Notes: generated by a model from the sequence alone, not told the origin. Counted from the first letter of the stretch, positions 47,797 through 60,700 are shown. The stretch: DNA of 64,000 nt from Daphnia pulex (GCF_021134715.1 NC_060017.1:1-64000), one strand, 5' to 3'. Program-made: numbers and translations.

Positions 47797-50700
47797 ATGG
47801 CAGAGGTGACGATTCGTCAGTTTGTGTGGACTATGCTGTCGCTCTTCACGCTCTCTTTCTGGATTAACCTGTCCATCCTGATCGAATGGTCAATAACGCT
47901 GGTCGAGAACAATGACGCTGAAAATGTCAACAGGTGCAACCATCAGCAAAAGAACCTCTGTCGATATCGGTATCCCATTATCCGAGGACCGAGAGATTTC
48001 TCCATCACTGCAGGACCCGACTGGAACACAACGGCCGTTGGGGATGATGCCGACTCGTCAGTATATCTCGTTCATGTTATTTCTCTGGCAACATAAAAAT
48101 CGCTCATTTCTTTCACCTCACAGATTTGGAAGATGCCGTTGTGACGTCGAATGCGGTCGCTACGGCGACTGCTGTGCGGATGCGGCGGACGTGTACGATA
48201 TCGAGTCCAGAAGTAGCCTGACATCCCAGTGGACATGTTTACCCATGAGGACGGAGAGGGATCGCTACAGATCCGACCAGAATGTAAGTTTTTGCTACGT
48301 GCCGTTCACCAGCACCACTGCCCACCTATTTCGTTATTTATTTACTTTGGCGTCTTTTTTTTTGGGGGGGGGGGGGGAGGGAGGGGGAGTGGGAACGGGT
48401 AGATTTCATTCTTCCTTTCCCTTTCGGTTCTCTTATTCAGGCCGATGTAAACAAACTTTTCGTTGAAGCTTTTTGTGTAAACGTTCGTGAGGAATCCCGG
48501 CTTCCCACCATTTCAGATCCGGTGTCTGAATAGCCTCTCTATTGATCCACAAAGAATGTCAATTTTTCTCACCCCTGCGGTAGTCTAAATCCACGTACGT
48601 GGTCCGAGAGTTCGTAATTCAATTTTTTTTAAAGAGAATTTGTCGAAAGATTCTTAAAATGTGTTGAATAATCTGACGCGTATTTAACAGTTTCACATGT
48701 ACATGATCGGAAGCTGTCCAATCAGTGATTTGTCCAGTAATGACAAATCCGTGGAAGCCTTGTGTCGCCGTCGAAAAGATCCTGAATCCTATCATGAGCA
48801 CCAATATTCTTACTTGATCGACATTCCTGTATTGTCATTGGCAACCAACCGGACTTACGCCAACGTCTACTGCGCCCAGTGTCATTTTGATTCTCACCAA
48901 TTGGCCCAGTGGAACATTTCCATCAAATGCGACGACGACATTGAAAAGTTGTTTTATCACTCTTTCTGAAAATGAAACAAACACAAACAACACATTTTTT
49001 CTTCAGGTACAATTTAACTCGAGACAGAATGTTTCGCCAAGAAAATTATCGTCCGGGTAAGAGGAGTTGGATTTATAATCAAGAACACCTGACCCTTAAA
49101 TGCATCTTCATCATCGAACAGTTCAATAATCCCATCAATTACCTCAAGGTAATACAACATAATTACCGTAGCACAGTTTCCATTCAAAATTAATTATTTT
49201 TTTTTTCATCAATGGCATTTTTTTTTAAACGAACGAAAGTCAACGGCTGGTAGACATTGCGTTTCGGGCTCGCACAACTGCGCATCGGACTGGACGGGCA
49301 CGGCAGAAGGCCATAACTGCGACATCTATACGCTTTTTGTTGAAACGTCTGCTGTGGAGGTAAAGCTACATCAATTCCACACATAATAAAATAAACATGG
49401 TCAATAATCTAATAAAAGAAAGAACTTTGAAAAAATAAGGTACCCAAGAACTCTCACTGCGTCGACAACACTCTTTACTCGTTTTCGATCGTCATGGATT
49501 TCAAATTTGGGGGAAACCAAGTCGGTAAAACATGTCAGTCCAACGAGATATTCGATCACTTGCAAAAAAGCTGTCACGCCGTTACCTGTGATTCACAAAT
49601 GCTGAAACACGCCTCTGGAATTTGCGTTGGGCGTCAGCAGCTGGCGGAAAGTGTCAACAATGTTTCTTTGGGTTCCCGCTGCTCTAGATTGACGCTGTTC
49701 AAGCATGTCGATTACTACTCATTGGATAACGGGTCTCTGGTGTTGAACAAAACGGGCGAAATACTCCAGCCCAACGACTACGAGTCAAGCCGAAACGGCA
49801 CAGTCCAGATTTGCGAGAGCGAATCGTTTCCAAGATTCCTCAACGAACTCAAAAACTACCTGAAAGATTCTTACGCGCAACGTTGCCTGTCGAACGTGTG
49901 TTTAACCATCAGCGTCATTTGCCTAGCATTTCACATTGCCATCCATATCGCCCTTCCGAAGCTACGCAACGTGCCCGCCAAGAACTTGCTGGCACTTTCC
50001 TGTACCCTTTTCCTTGGCCAGTTTCTCTTCTTGACTGGCGTCGGAGCGCGAAACTCGATCGGTTACGGGCCCTGTGCTTTTATTGCAGTCCTGATTCACT
50101 GGTCCCTCATGGCCGCCTTCTTCTGGATGAACATCATGGGCTTCGACATGTGCCGAACCTTTGCTGGCTCGCAAATCAAACCCCGCCTGCAGCACGCTTC
50201 CGTCACAAGACGTCGGACAACTTTCCGCTCTTATTCTCTTTACGGATGGAGCTGTCCGTCTTTAATCGTGGTCGTCGCTCTCATCGTGGATTTCTGTGGT
50301 GTGACGGACAGTGGATGGGCGCCCCACTACGGGACTCATCAGTGTTGGATTTGCAACAAAAACGGGCTGGGACTTTTCTTCGTTCTGCCGATGGCTGTTT
50401 TGTTAACAGTAAATTTTGTTTTCTTTATTCTTACAGCTTGGTCCATCGTGAAGCAGTGGAGGGAGACCCATTTTGCAATTCGACAAAGTCGAACGTTCAA
50501 GCAAAAAAAAGGGATCGCTAATTTCTCCGATAGTCTTAAAATGTCCGACATGATTTATCAGCGTAACAGGAAATCCTACATTGTCCGTTTGCGCACTCGG
50601 TTCTTTCTCTACGTCAAACTGGGGACGATTATGGGACTCGGATGGGTCTCGGGTTTCATCGCTGCACTGGCTGATGTGCCTGGCCTCTGGTATCCCTTCA

Positions 50701-50924
50701 TTCTTTTCAACACTCTGCAAGGGGCGTTCATTTTTCTGGCATTTGATTGCAAACGTAAAGTCTATTATATGGTCTACGAAGTCATTACTAAGCGACCGCA
50801 TCCGTCGAATTTGTCATCCAGCCAAAGGGTTTCCACAACGCCGACAACGGCATCCACGAAGTTACAAGCAACGCGCAAGATATCGTTACTTACGCCACCA
50901 GTAGTTTCTAATAACCAAATGTAG
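47797..50924 (+). CDS. Class B-like 7TM receptor with somatomedin-B-like N-terminus (GPCR 2, tandem paralogue)
   Basis: Six exons: 47797-48056, 48124-48283, 48691-48947, 49007-49148, 49240-49359, 49440-50924, giving 807 aa. Intron positions and phases match GPCR 1 one for one; exons 3+4 are 399 nt in both genes. An N-terminal hydrophobic segment (MLSLFTLSFWINLSI) may be a signal peptide or anchor. SMB-like core: CRCDVECGRYGDCCADAAD. Conserved ectodomain blocks: YANVYCAQCHFDSHQLAQWN and CASDWTG. Seven helices include CLTISVICLAFHIAIHIAL, MAAFFWMNIMGFDMCRTFAG and FNTLQGAFIFLAFDCKRKVY. It differs from GPCR 1 in a shorter third intracellular loop region and tail. A G-run of 14 at 48364-48377 lies in intron 2. 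Confidence 0.88.
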
Positions 50925-51191
50925 CATAGTAGTCTCGGAATCATTCGTAGACGCATTTTAAAAACAAATGCGATCACGAATAATCTTTATGTTTCTTTCT
51001 TCATTTTTAAATCTTTTTTATGTCAATTTTATTAAATTGAATGTCAATTCACTCACTGTTATTCACTCACTGTTATTAAATACCACCCTTACAAAAAAAC
51101 CATCAGGTATTTTCTAAGCTATTAGAATGGCATAGTTCATTTAATTTCATCTCCTGTCATTATAGTCCGAATCCTTTTTCTGTAATCTGTT
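50925..51191. other. Short convergent intergenic region
   Basis: Separates GPCR 2 (+) from the gustatory receptor (-). AT-rich; includes a short tandem of TCACTCACTGTTATT near 51050-51077. Confidence 0.6.
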
Positions 51192-52889
51192 CTAACTTTG
51201 AAGAAGGATGACCATGTATGTAACTGCGGCACCTGTCAACTTCAGATATATGTTATAATACATGTGATACTTGAGAATTTAAAAAAATAAAAATAGGCTT
51301 ACCCCAGGAATCAGAAACATTCCAACATTGAACAACCCTGCAGCAGATAAACGGACGCGATCTTCATCAATTTGAATCAGTGTTGCCATAATCTAAATTT
51401 TAAAGACGTAGCAGTTTAATCTGAACTCTCTAAATGTTCTTGACAAAATGAAGGAATTGAGACCGAAATTTTTGTAGCTACTGCTTGGACCTCTTCGGAG
51501 CAGGACTCTGCGATAACGTGTTCGCGAAAAACACGAACCTAGAATTAGAAAAATATAAAGGGAATATAAATTTGATTCTCAAGTAGTAAATATTGAGTCT
51601 TTCTCAAGTAGTAAGTAATATTGATTTTTATTTTTATGTGACTAGCCTATTTTAGAAATGGCTGTTGTCCACAACCTGATTAACGGGCAAGTCAGCGGCG
51701 GAGAGAAGGATCAATATTCGAATCCAATCGACGAAGAACAAAAAAGGTAAAGCGAGGACGTAGTTCTCTATCACTTCGTGGGTATGACTGAAAGTGTATA
51801 TGTAGGCAAAGGCGAAGCTAATAACCGCGAGGAATTTCGTTAACAAAATAAACAAGGCAGGCATCGAGAATATATAATTGATTTCTGACGATGCCCGGCA
51901 AAGATATTTAAATATCAGGGTACTTCGACTCAACATATTCTCCATCCTGTATTTGTTCATCCGAATTATAACGTTTAAGATAAAAACTCCAAAAAAGAGG
52001 ACTAAATTATTCTTCGTACCCTCTGGAAGAAGTTGGTATCTGGTCTTTATCGACAACTCCAAAGGACGAGTACGGTAACAAGAGTTCCGTGTAATGGGCG
52101 ATAATGTAGTAACAAATGTGGGCCAAGAGAAATGTGCTATCAAACATCACGAAGATTAGAAATACAAATGAGAGTATTGCTGTTTTGATTGGTAAGGCGT
52201 CCATAGCTGCCGGCAAGACTGACTGAAATATTGGTGTGAACACTGATATCGTACCTGTTGCCTACCTTAATAAAATGCGGTTTTGCAACCGAAAAAAAGA
52301 TTAGTATTCATACAGAATAATGAAAATAAAAATAATGAGTATCCCTCTAACTTAATAAGTGACAAAGGTTGACACGGGTTGACAATGAAAGGTCTGTGGA
52401 TGATGATCAAGTTTTTAAGTACTAAGGTGCACTAACCGTCGTAACAACGAGAATAAAGCCAATGATAAACCGTGTCATTACAGAGCTCTTGTGCTGCCTA
52501 ATAAATGGATCTCCAAATAGTCTCTCGACTTCTTGAATGGCCTCAACTGCTCTTCGTAGTTGACGGTAATGAGACACTATCCAACGAGATATTAAGAACT
52601 GAGAGGAAATCGACACCCAATTAACGCCAAACACAACAGCCATCATAATTGGCAGATCTGGATCAATTGATAAACTTATTGTTTGACTCATTGATGAATA
52701 AATTAATCCGACAGAAACTGTTAACTGCAAAACTAATAATAAAATGAACCACCAGGTAGTGAGATGTCTAAGAGAGAAGGTGAATCTGACAAATTTCTTC
52801 GAAATTAAATCTTGCTCTACAGTAAAAGGTATCATGCCACACGCTTGGCATAGACTGACAAACGGACGAAGCTGTTCAAAGACAGACAT
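51192..52889 (-). CDS. Gr: Gustatory receptor (Gr family)
   Basis: Insect/crustacean chemoreceptor, a seven-pass ligand-gated channel subunit. Six exons in transcript order: 52889-52437, 52222-52074, 51946-51676, 51538-51464, 51392-51303, 51239-51192, giving 361 aa, normal for the family. The C-terminal signature spans the last two exons: LSAAGLFNVGMFLIPG, then AVTYMVILLQS, close to the TYhhhhhQF signature but with Ser instead of Phe as last residue. Short terminal exons in phase 0 are typical of Gr genes. Hydrophobic helices are visible in TWWFILLLVLQLTVSVGLIY, SFVFLIFVMFDSTFLLAHIC and FLAVISFAFAYIY. The intron at 51947-52073 is needed to move between the two overlapping frames. The second-exon acceptor (TTTCAG before 52222) is the better of two options. 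Confidence 0.85.
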
Positions 52890-54050
52890 GACGATCTACA
52901 CAGTTTTAGCGAGAATGACGAAAACTTGCGAAATGCTGGGTCCTTTTTATTCGATCTTGAAAGTGCTGCCTTCAAATTGGTTTCCGTTGCCACGACATCA
53001 TGAGTGCATGTTTACCCCAACAAAAGGCAAAGTTACGAGTTAGCAATTTTCATAAATGAGCGTAAAGTTATAATGGGTGCCACACCTTGTCGTTTAATTC
53101 GTTATTGATTGGATGGATGTAAACCATTTTTATAACTGTATAACCAGGAGAAAAAACTTGAAAAAAAAACAAAAAAAAAAAAAACACACAGCAATGTAGT
53201 TTCTCGAGCGTAAAACACGTTACCTGATGTAAAGTCCGAACTGTAGTCAAGTAAGTGATGGGGAGTATGATGCGCCCATCACAAACACAAATAAAGAAGA
53301 ATACATTAAATTTGGCATCAATAAAGATGAATTAAAAGCAAACGCAAGTGCAAGCGCTATCAAAGAATTTTGAAAGCAAAAATGAAGACTGTTAAGACGA
53401 ATGAAAAAATTACCGGTACTAAATTTCCCCCCAAATTTTTTTTTAAATTTCGGAGCTGTTGTTTTTATTAATAATCCAACACAAAATTGCAGCTCCCATT
53501 TTGATTGCTCAAAAGTCAAAACCACCACCAATGGTGTTTGGGGATATTTGAAGGGGTGTTGCTGGTCAACACTAATAGGCCTACCATATGCACGGTCAAC
53601 AATAATATAATACCATCAAATTGTTCTAAATCGTTACATTCATTAAGGAAATCGCCACATTTAAAATTTTTTAGATTTTGATCTCATAATGTAAAAAAAT
53701 ATATCAGAAAAATCATCCACGAGAAACTGAATTCCGGATCTAAATTTGCAGAGGTAGTGGAATTCTGTACCCATTAGACAATCGAAATCTAATAAGCTTC
53801 TAGAGATGAAGATGCCGCTGAATCCAACGTCTGTTTCTAATCAAAGATCTTATGGTAGCATCTATTCTACATTGCTGGGGTAGTTCTTAACGCAATCGTC
53901 CGTTTCTTTCAATTTCAGACCAAATTAAAAAAAAACAGATAAAAGAGATTTTCTAAAAGGGGTTTCTGTTCTTTCCATTCTCCAAATCTGTCGGCCTTTG
54001 TGTCCAAAGAAATAGGGGACGATAAAAGTATGGGGTACCGTTTTCGCTTT
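52890..54050. other. Intergenic DNA, nothing recognised
   Basis: AT-rich with an A-run at 53161-53184. No gene or repeat boundary supported. Confidence 0.55.
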
Positions 54051-54966
54051 CTATCAGCAAAGCGGATCAAACGAAATCAAACAGGGATCCGCGGTTGCTG
54101 TCGACTCAACGAGCGTCAAATCGGTGGCCGACTTCTTGACGCAGTCCTTATCCTTTCCGTTCTGATGAAATCCGTGCCGAACGTTTCGGCCCGTTTTGGC
54201 AGTATAGAGGCATCGAGAACGTGTCGCACTGTGTCTGTGTGTCTCTCGCCCACTGAGCTGACGCTGCGGGACAGGTTCCAGTTTGCCGTGTTGCTGGACA
54301 CGAAAATATGTGCAGTACATATGATAGTATATGTTAGTATATATGAGCATTAGTACCCAATAGACGGTGGAGCTCCTTCATGCTGGCCTGGGATAAAGTT
54401 TTCTTGGCCTGATCCCTGCTCCACTAGATGACTTTATTTGGGCGGGGTGCTGTCGAAGTCGATCGGAGCCCAGGAGGAGCAGGAGAGCTGATGCTGTCCT
54501 CGGTGCTGGCCAAAAGCTCAACCAGTTTGCTGAAAGGACATCATATCTTCTAACCAACTGCCAAGTTGTCGAGATCCTTTTCCGCAGAATGACGATCAAA
54601 TAGCAGGTTTTTATATCCTGGGCCTCTCGGATCTTGTGCTGCTCCGTGCCTTCACTTACGTTCGCTTTCTCATCTTCCGCTTCCGGACAACGTTCCACGG
54701 ACGCTCTGATCGTATCAATCTGATCAAAAAATATTATGAGTTTCCTGAACGCGCCGGCTTTTTCAGGGACCTTCTGCAGCGAAATGACTCCGGCCTGGAA
54801 AGAATTTAAACTTTTAGACTAATTGAAATGACAAATTGATGTTGGACGATACTTTGTTGTCGTGGCGAAATCAAATTTTTGATAATTCGACTCCTGAAGG
54901 AAGAAATCCGTTCGAAAGGACGACGAGTCGACGACTGTCACTAGCTGGACTCAGAAGGGACTTTAC

Positions 54967-56108
54967 TAGTGATGTTTCGTTAGTGCTTTTTCTAAACGTT
55001 AGCGTTATCCGTTAAGTTAACGATGTCTCATTTTTTCACGTTCGTTAACGCCGTTAATTAACGCCGTTAAAAATGTCTCCGTTAACGAAAATTCGACGTT
55101 ATTTTTACCGTTATTTAATAAAAAAATTGCACTATCAAATCACTGAAATCAGTCACGGTCTTGATTACTTATATTTAAATTGCTGCTGGCGTTGAACAAT
55201 GTCACAATGAAGCAATGATCAACTAAAAAAAACAGAAACTGCGGATTAAATAAACGCACAGACAAAAGAAAAAAAACAAGTTCCAACTAAAAAAGTAAAG
55301 GCCTCAATAAATCCTTATTGCAAGTGAGGAAGACTTTTGCGGCCAAAACTTCTTCCGCCGTCCTATTTTTGTGTCCTAGACAGTGCCATCCGGCAATGGA
55401 AAATTCGCGTTCAGATGATGCCGAAGAAACTGGTATAACCAGTAAATTATAGGCCATTTTGGATAATTAGGGGAAACGACCAGACAAATCCTTCCAGTAA
55501 GAGATCACATCTTGAACTGGCGGATCCTTAGAAGGATCAAATTCATGACTTGCAAAGTGGAAGTAGTCTAAAAGTTCAGTTTCAATGCAGTCGAGGGAAG
55601 TGGCTAGAAGGTAGGAGCAGTCGAAATCAGGATCTCTTTAATCTGTCATGAAATTAAATCTTCTTTCGAGATCTTCTAACATCGCAGATGCCACGCTTAT
55701 TCACCGTCAACAGGAGCATCAGAGTCTGAATCTGACATTAAAGATTTACACTCTGATTCTAGTTGTTTCCCTACTCTACTTATACAGTTTCGTTTGCCAC
55801 GTTTTGAAAGCAAAAAAAAACCTCAGAGAAGCTAAGAAGACTACTGCTCACTGTCACTGGCTATTTAAATTCGTTTTCATAGTCAACCTACTACAGTAAA
55901 ATGTTGGAAGCGCGCAAAAAATACAAATTTCATTTTGAAAAATCCAAAAATTTCATATTTGGCAGCGCTGTTAAAAACAAAAATAACGTCTGAAAATAAC
56001 GTCTGAAAAATGCCAAACGTTAGCGTTATCCGTTAAGTTAACGAACCCCAAAAAAGGTCCGTTAACGGACTTTTCACGTTATCCGTTATCGTTAACGAAA
56101 CATCACTA
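54967..56108 (-). mobile_element. hAT DNA transposon, internally deleted
   Basis: Inverted ends TAGTGATGTTTCGTTA (54967) and its complement (ending 56108) are bounded by an exact 8-bp target duplication, GACTTTAC (54959-54966 and 56109-56116), the hallmark of hAT insertion. Total length 1142 bp. A 30-bp subterminal block (AAACGTTAGCGTTATCC...) is present at 54994-55023 and again, in the same orientation, at 56015-56044. Many GTTAACG motifs line both ends. The interior keeps a remnant of the hAT C-terminal dimerisation domain, so it derives from an autonomous element by deletion. Confidence 0.93.
55310..55610 (-). pseudogene. Remnant of hAT transposase C-terminal dimerisation domain
   Basis: Minus-strand translation gives DVISYWKDLSGRFP, then after a stop (TAA, 55467-55469) NLLVIPVSSASSEREFSIAG and KNRTAEEVLAAKVFLTCN. 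These are the recognisable hATC features: the YW..., the S-S-x-x-S-E-R-x-F-S-x-A-G core and the R-x3-E-x-V-x-A segment. The N-terminal zinc finger and RNase H-like catalytic parts are absent. Not functional. Confidence 0.85.
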
Positions 56109-56645
56109 GACTTTACCCCTTGTGTCATTCAGCCTCACCCTCCAACATGAGTCGTCTATGTCTATTGCGGAAAAGGAGGTTGACTTTTTTTAACTTTTTA
56201 TTCCTAATATAGGAGCGTATGAGTCGCGACTTGCTGCGCTCCTTCTCGGCCACTTGGGTGTTGACTCCAATCAGAATGTCCTGTAGAATCAACAAGAATA
56301 TCAATAAACATTTAGTTCATTGGATATTTCCTGGTTTATTCCTGCGTAAAAATTAAGGAAATGAACCTTGACAAAGCCGAGGACTTATTGGTGGAGTTTG
56401 AGATATTCTTCCTGCAGCTCCTTCGACTTGATGAGCGGATCGACGAGAAGCGGGTACTAGGTATAGCGGAGCATGACAAATAAAATGCATTCAAAATTTC
56501 CGCGCCTGTATTCAAATGAGAAAATTTCAAATGAGTCACTGCCTTATAGCCTTGTACTCGCAGTGCCCATCGGTGCCCTGCCCATACGCCAATCCTGTCC
56601 ATGTCGGGATCAACACATTTTTCGAAATACTTCTTATTCAATAGA

Positions 56646-57690
56646 ATCCTAAATTATAATTTGATTTATAATGAAGTCCTATTTGAAGCATAGGTTTAAA
56701 AAACTTTAATAACTATATCTAGCTATAATCTATTCCGCAAAATGTTTATTATTTTCAAAAGATCAGCAGTGTAGGCTACTATAGCATATTCGCAACATTT
56801 CTGATTTAGAAGACTATCAAAACTCACACGATATTCCGCCAATTAATTTTTTCCTTGACGTTTTTCCATGCGTGGAACATTTTAATAACTGTATTGCATT
56901 ATAATTAAATTTAGGCCTAGTTTTGTTGTTGCCTATAAATAAAACGATATAATCTTCCTAGATATAAAATTTTTATTATATATAATTGATATAGTCTATA
57001 CAGTATATAAAAAAAAATTGACTCTAATTAATAATTTAACACGTCCAGTATTTATTTATTTTGATTATGTAAAAAATTTACATAAGAAGTAGTTAATTTC
57101 TTCAAAATAAAGGTGCAATAACGTTGAAATAACATAGAGTACACGACAATGCGTACACGATTAAGACAATTTCTGTTATCGTCTGCTGGCTCTAAATCAT
57201 TTAGGCTAGCGAGGTCCATAAGCCTCTCCCCCTACGGGGAGAAGTTGAGCAAATACACGGTAGATGACACGATATAGGGCTGTTCGACATCTTTTCTAAC
57301 ATTTTTTGCCATCGCGGCAACGCAGCATTTGAGTCAAGATGATGTATGCTACAATTGTCCGCCCCGCCTTGTCTGACCAATTGACGTAGGTCACATAATG
57401 TCAGATTTGGTCTGACGTCATCTGACCTTCGTTAGTATGACATGTAAGGGATGGTTGTGAACTAGGATAGCTATCGCCTGACGACATAGGTGTGATGGAA
57501 TGGCACAGATAAATAGACAATTGGAGAACTTGGCGATATTTTAAGATAGAATCGACACAGCGTGGAAATATAAAAAGCGATGTAAAGAGAAAAGGTGAAT
57601 TATAGAATGCGATAGACATTGATGCCAAAATCGTATGGTTAAGAGAGACAAGGGGGGGAGAACTGGCGAGTGTTGCATACGGGATACAAT
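56646..57690. other. AT-rich DNA and possible gypsy 3' flank or LTR
   Basis: 56650-57100 is very AT-rich with no gene. 57190-57690 is more balanced and lies just beyond the gypsy integrase end, so it may include that element's 3' LTR, but no paired LTR is available in the window to prove it. Confidence 0.4.
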
Positions 57691-57719
57691 CCTTTAGTGT
57701 CTAACGATCGAATATGGCT

Positions 57720-60700
57720 TTCCTCCGGATGCGATCGCTAAGGCGAACTGGGGGCGGATGTGGGCTCGTCCGGGTCCTACTTCCGTCGCTCTGCTTCGGG
57801 ATGTCGCTGTGAAGTGGTGGTGTTTTGCCGTTCCCTGGTTCGGACACGTCGCTGCTACCGCCAATGAGAGTATCGCCATCAGAGAAACCTGCACTACTGT
57901 TGGCGACGGTATCGAGATTAATCTCGCCGTCCTCCTTGCTAAAGATGGGCCGGAGAAATCGACGATTTCTCCATAGAACGCTCCCGCTAGCGAATTTAAT
58001 GCGGTAGTCGCGATAACGGCCAAGTCACACTACTACGCCTACAAGGCTCCATTTTTTTAGATTTCGGGTCCTGTATGCGTACCTGGGCCCCAAGCGGGAG
58101 CCGTGATAAGGGTTTGGTGCTAGCGTTGTAGCGGGTTTTTACAGCGGCGTCGATTTCGGCTTGTCGATCACGGGCGTCCATTACGGCTTTCCATTTGTCG
58201 GCAAATGCCGTTTGATGGGCCGGGATAATCGACCAAGTTCGATGGCCAAAAACCATCTAGGCCGGTGATACTCCGTTTGCTCGTGGGGTGTTACGAAATT
58301 CAAGCACACCTTGAAGAAACTCCTCGGAAGATAGGTCGCCCGATGGGGAGATTTTTCCACCAATTCCTTTATTGCGCTGACCGCGGCCTCCGCATGGCCG
58401 TTGCTTTGTGGGTAATATGGGGTGGAATTACTCCACACAACGCCCCATCTTTTGAGCGTGGATTGGAAAGCTCCTAAGTCAAATTGCGGTCCGCCGTCGG
58501 ATTGGAGCCGAACAGAGACGCCCAGATCCACGAAATTTTCGACGATGGTCTGAACGATCTCGCGTGCTGACGGATCATGTCTCCCGCGGTGTATGACTAG
58601 CCAGCCCGACAATCGTTCCGCATACACTAAAACGTGGAGCTGGCCCGATTGAAATAAATCCGTGGACACGTCTTCAAACACTCGTATTGGGAGGGGGTCT
58701 CTCATCAGGAGTTCTTGCGGCTGGCTAGATAGACGTTCTTGGCACGTTTGGCAGCTCTCAATGAAGGTCACGATCTCGTTCGTGATTCCGGGCCAGAACA
58801 CGGTTTGTTGGGCGCGTGGCTTCGTGTGGGCTATGTCCTGATGGGCGGTGTGTAGCTTTTGCAAGATCAAGCGTCGTGCTGCTCGAGGTATAAGAATCCG
58901 GCAGCCGAAGAATATGATGCCCTGGTCCACAGATAGATTTTGGCGAATATTCCAAAATTGAAGAATGTGGGCCGGGGTACATTCCCGGCTTTTTGGGAAA
59001 CCAGAATCGATGGCCTTGATCAGGTCCGCGTATTCGGCGTCGGCTGCTGCCGCTTCGCGTATTTCTTCTAGTGTCAGGTCTCGTAGGTGGTCCAGCGGTG
59101 TGTCGTCGAATCAGGTGGTGGTGGGCGGATGATACCAAATCTCCGGCGAACGCATCGCCGTCCGATACGGGGTCCGCCACCAATGATTGTTCCATAGAAA
59201 AGGAATGTTTAATTTGAATAAATGTATATTCATGTTTCCCCATGTTAGTTAAGTCTAAAGTATCGGTTAATTTAGTAGGCCCCGGCTGGGCCACTAGTCG
59301 GTGCAGTTGAGAACAGCTGATGTTGTAATTAAGTATCTGGGCAGAAACAGAAGGTAGCCATTATTTATTTTAGGGCTTGTATAGCCATTGATAACTCGTT
59401 TTTACTGTGAATTGGTGTGAATTTTCACCTTTGTGATTCCCTGTTCCTCATCTGAGCCTTTGAGGTAATTTTGTTTATATATTTTATGTGCTTGATGGGC
59501 TAACATTATTCTCGTGTACATAGATTAGGTCCTAGAATTGATTTGTGTCTATGATTGCCTTATTGACCGGCTCCAAATTGTGGATGGTAGGTGAGAGCTA
59601 GTTTTTATTTCAATTGAAGTCTGTGTGTGTTAATTCTGTATTAACTTAGGCAATTTGTGCTGTGTTCGGTTCCATTGCTTGCATGTGCTTGCAAATTTAC
59701 CAATAAATCCGTGCCTTGATTAGAAGCAATCGATCGGCCTACTCCCCCCCCCCCACTCGACTATTTCATTCTCTCGCTAGAACAGTGATCGGGAAAGCGC
59801 GTCCGGAATCGCGTGCTCCTTGCCTTTCTCCACACAGTTTTGAAGATGTAGGGAGATGGAGCTCCTTCAATCTTTGAAGTTTTGGATTTTCAATGGCATC
59901 CAGCGTATGATTGTCGAGTATGGACACGAGCGCCTGGTGATCGATTATAAGGGTGAACGACGGCAAACCTTAAAGATATAGTTTGCTTTTGCGGATGGCC
60001 CACTCTGCCGCAGCCAGCTCCAGCTCTACGAAAGCGTAGCGTGATTCCGTGGGGGTGCACCACCTCGAGTTAGCGTCGATCAGCTTCCAATGATCGTCGT
60101 GTTTTTGCAGTAAGGCGTATCCCATACCTTTTGTTCGGGACGCGTCGACTTTAATGACGGTCTCACGGCCAGGATCAAAATGGGCCAACACGGGGGGTGA
60201 CAAAAACGCTGTTTTCACCACCTCGAACGAACGTTCCTGGTCTTCTGTCCATTCGTACGCGTTTCGGGTGCTCAAAAGAGGGCGGAGGGGTCCTTTTGCA
60301 GCCGCAACTTCCGTTGAAAAATCCGAAAGCTGCTCCACCAACTCTAAAATGGACCGGTGCTCCGTAATACTGGTGGGTCGGGGGAATTTGGCGATGGCCT
60401 GTAATTTGCTGGGGTCTACTGTTACCCCACCATGCTGAATTTCATAGCCAGCCCACACCAGCTTCTTTTGAGCGATCTTAAACTTGTCCACGTTGAGAGT
60501 GATTTTCGCTGCACGCGCGGCCTGTAAAATCGCGCACACGCCCTCGACATGCAACGGGAATGACCGGTTGAAACGTAGGATGTCATCCACCACTCTGACC
60601 ATGTTTTGAAGTGTGCCAAAGGCGCAGCGTCTGCCCGCCGATTATATTCATCGCCCGACGAACAGAGGCCCATTGAGGCACACAGGAACTTATAACGTCC

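Larger units (their letters stand above)
54055..56645 (-). pseudogene. Decayed or disrupted multi-exon gene, family not recognised
   Basis: Coding-like blocks on the minus strand keep splice signals: 56641 to about 56540 (FEKCVDPDMDRIGVWAGHRW, ends at GCA|GTGACT), about 56459-56350 (YPLLVDPLIKSKELQEEYLK), 56281-56213 (DILIGVNTQVAEKERSKSRL), about 54795-54665 (VPEKAGAFRKLIIFFDQIDT), about 54560-54355 (FSKLVELLASTEDSISSP and KKTLSQASMKELHRLL), and about 54297-54055 (SNTANWNLSRSVSSVGERHT). In-frame stops occur at 56385-56387 (TAA) and 54424-54426 (TAG), and the frame is lost near 54580. A hAT element sits between the third and fourth blocks. I do not recognise the protein. It may be a pseudogene, or a gene with assembly errors. 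Confidence 0.45.

Noticed and set aside
49811-50521. 236-codon plus-strand frame inside GPCR 2
   Set aside because: Shadow frame of the 7TM coding exon.
51947-52073. Overlapping open frames in the gustatory receptor suggesting a pseudogene
   Set aside because: A GT-AG intron joins the two frames in phase, so the gene is intact.
54000-54353. 117-codon plus-strand frame
   Set aside because: The opposite strand carries the more protein-like text, consistent with the decayed minus-strand gene; this is its shadow.
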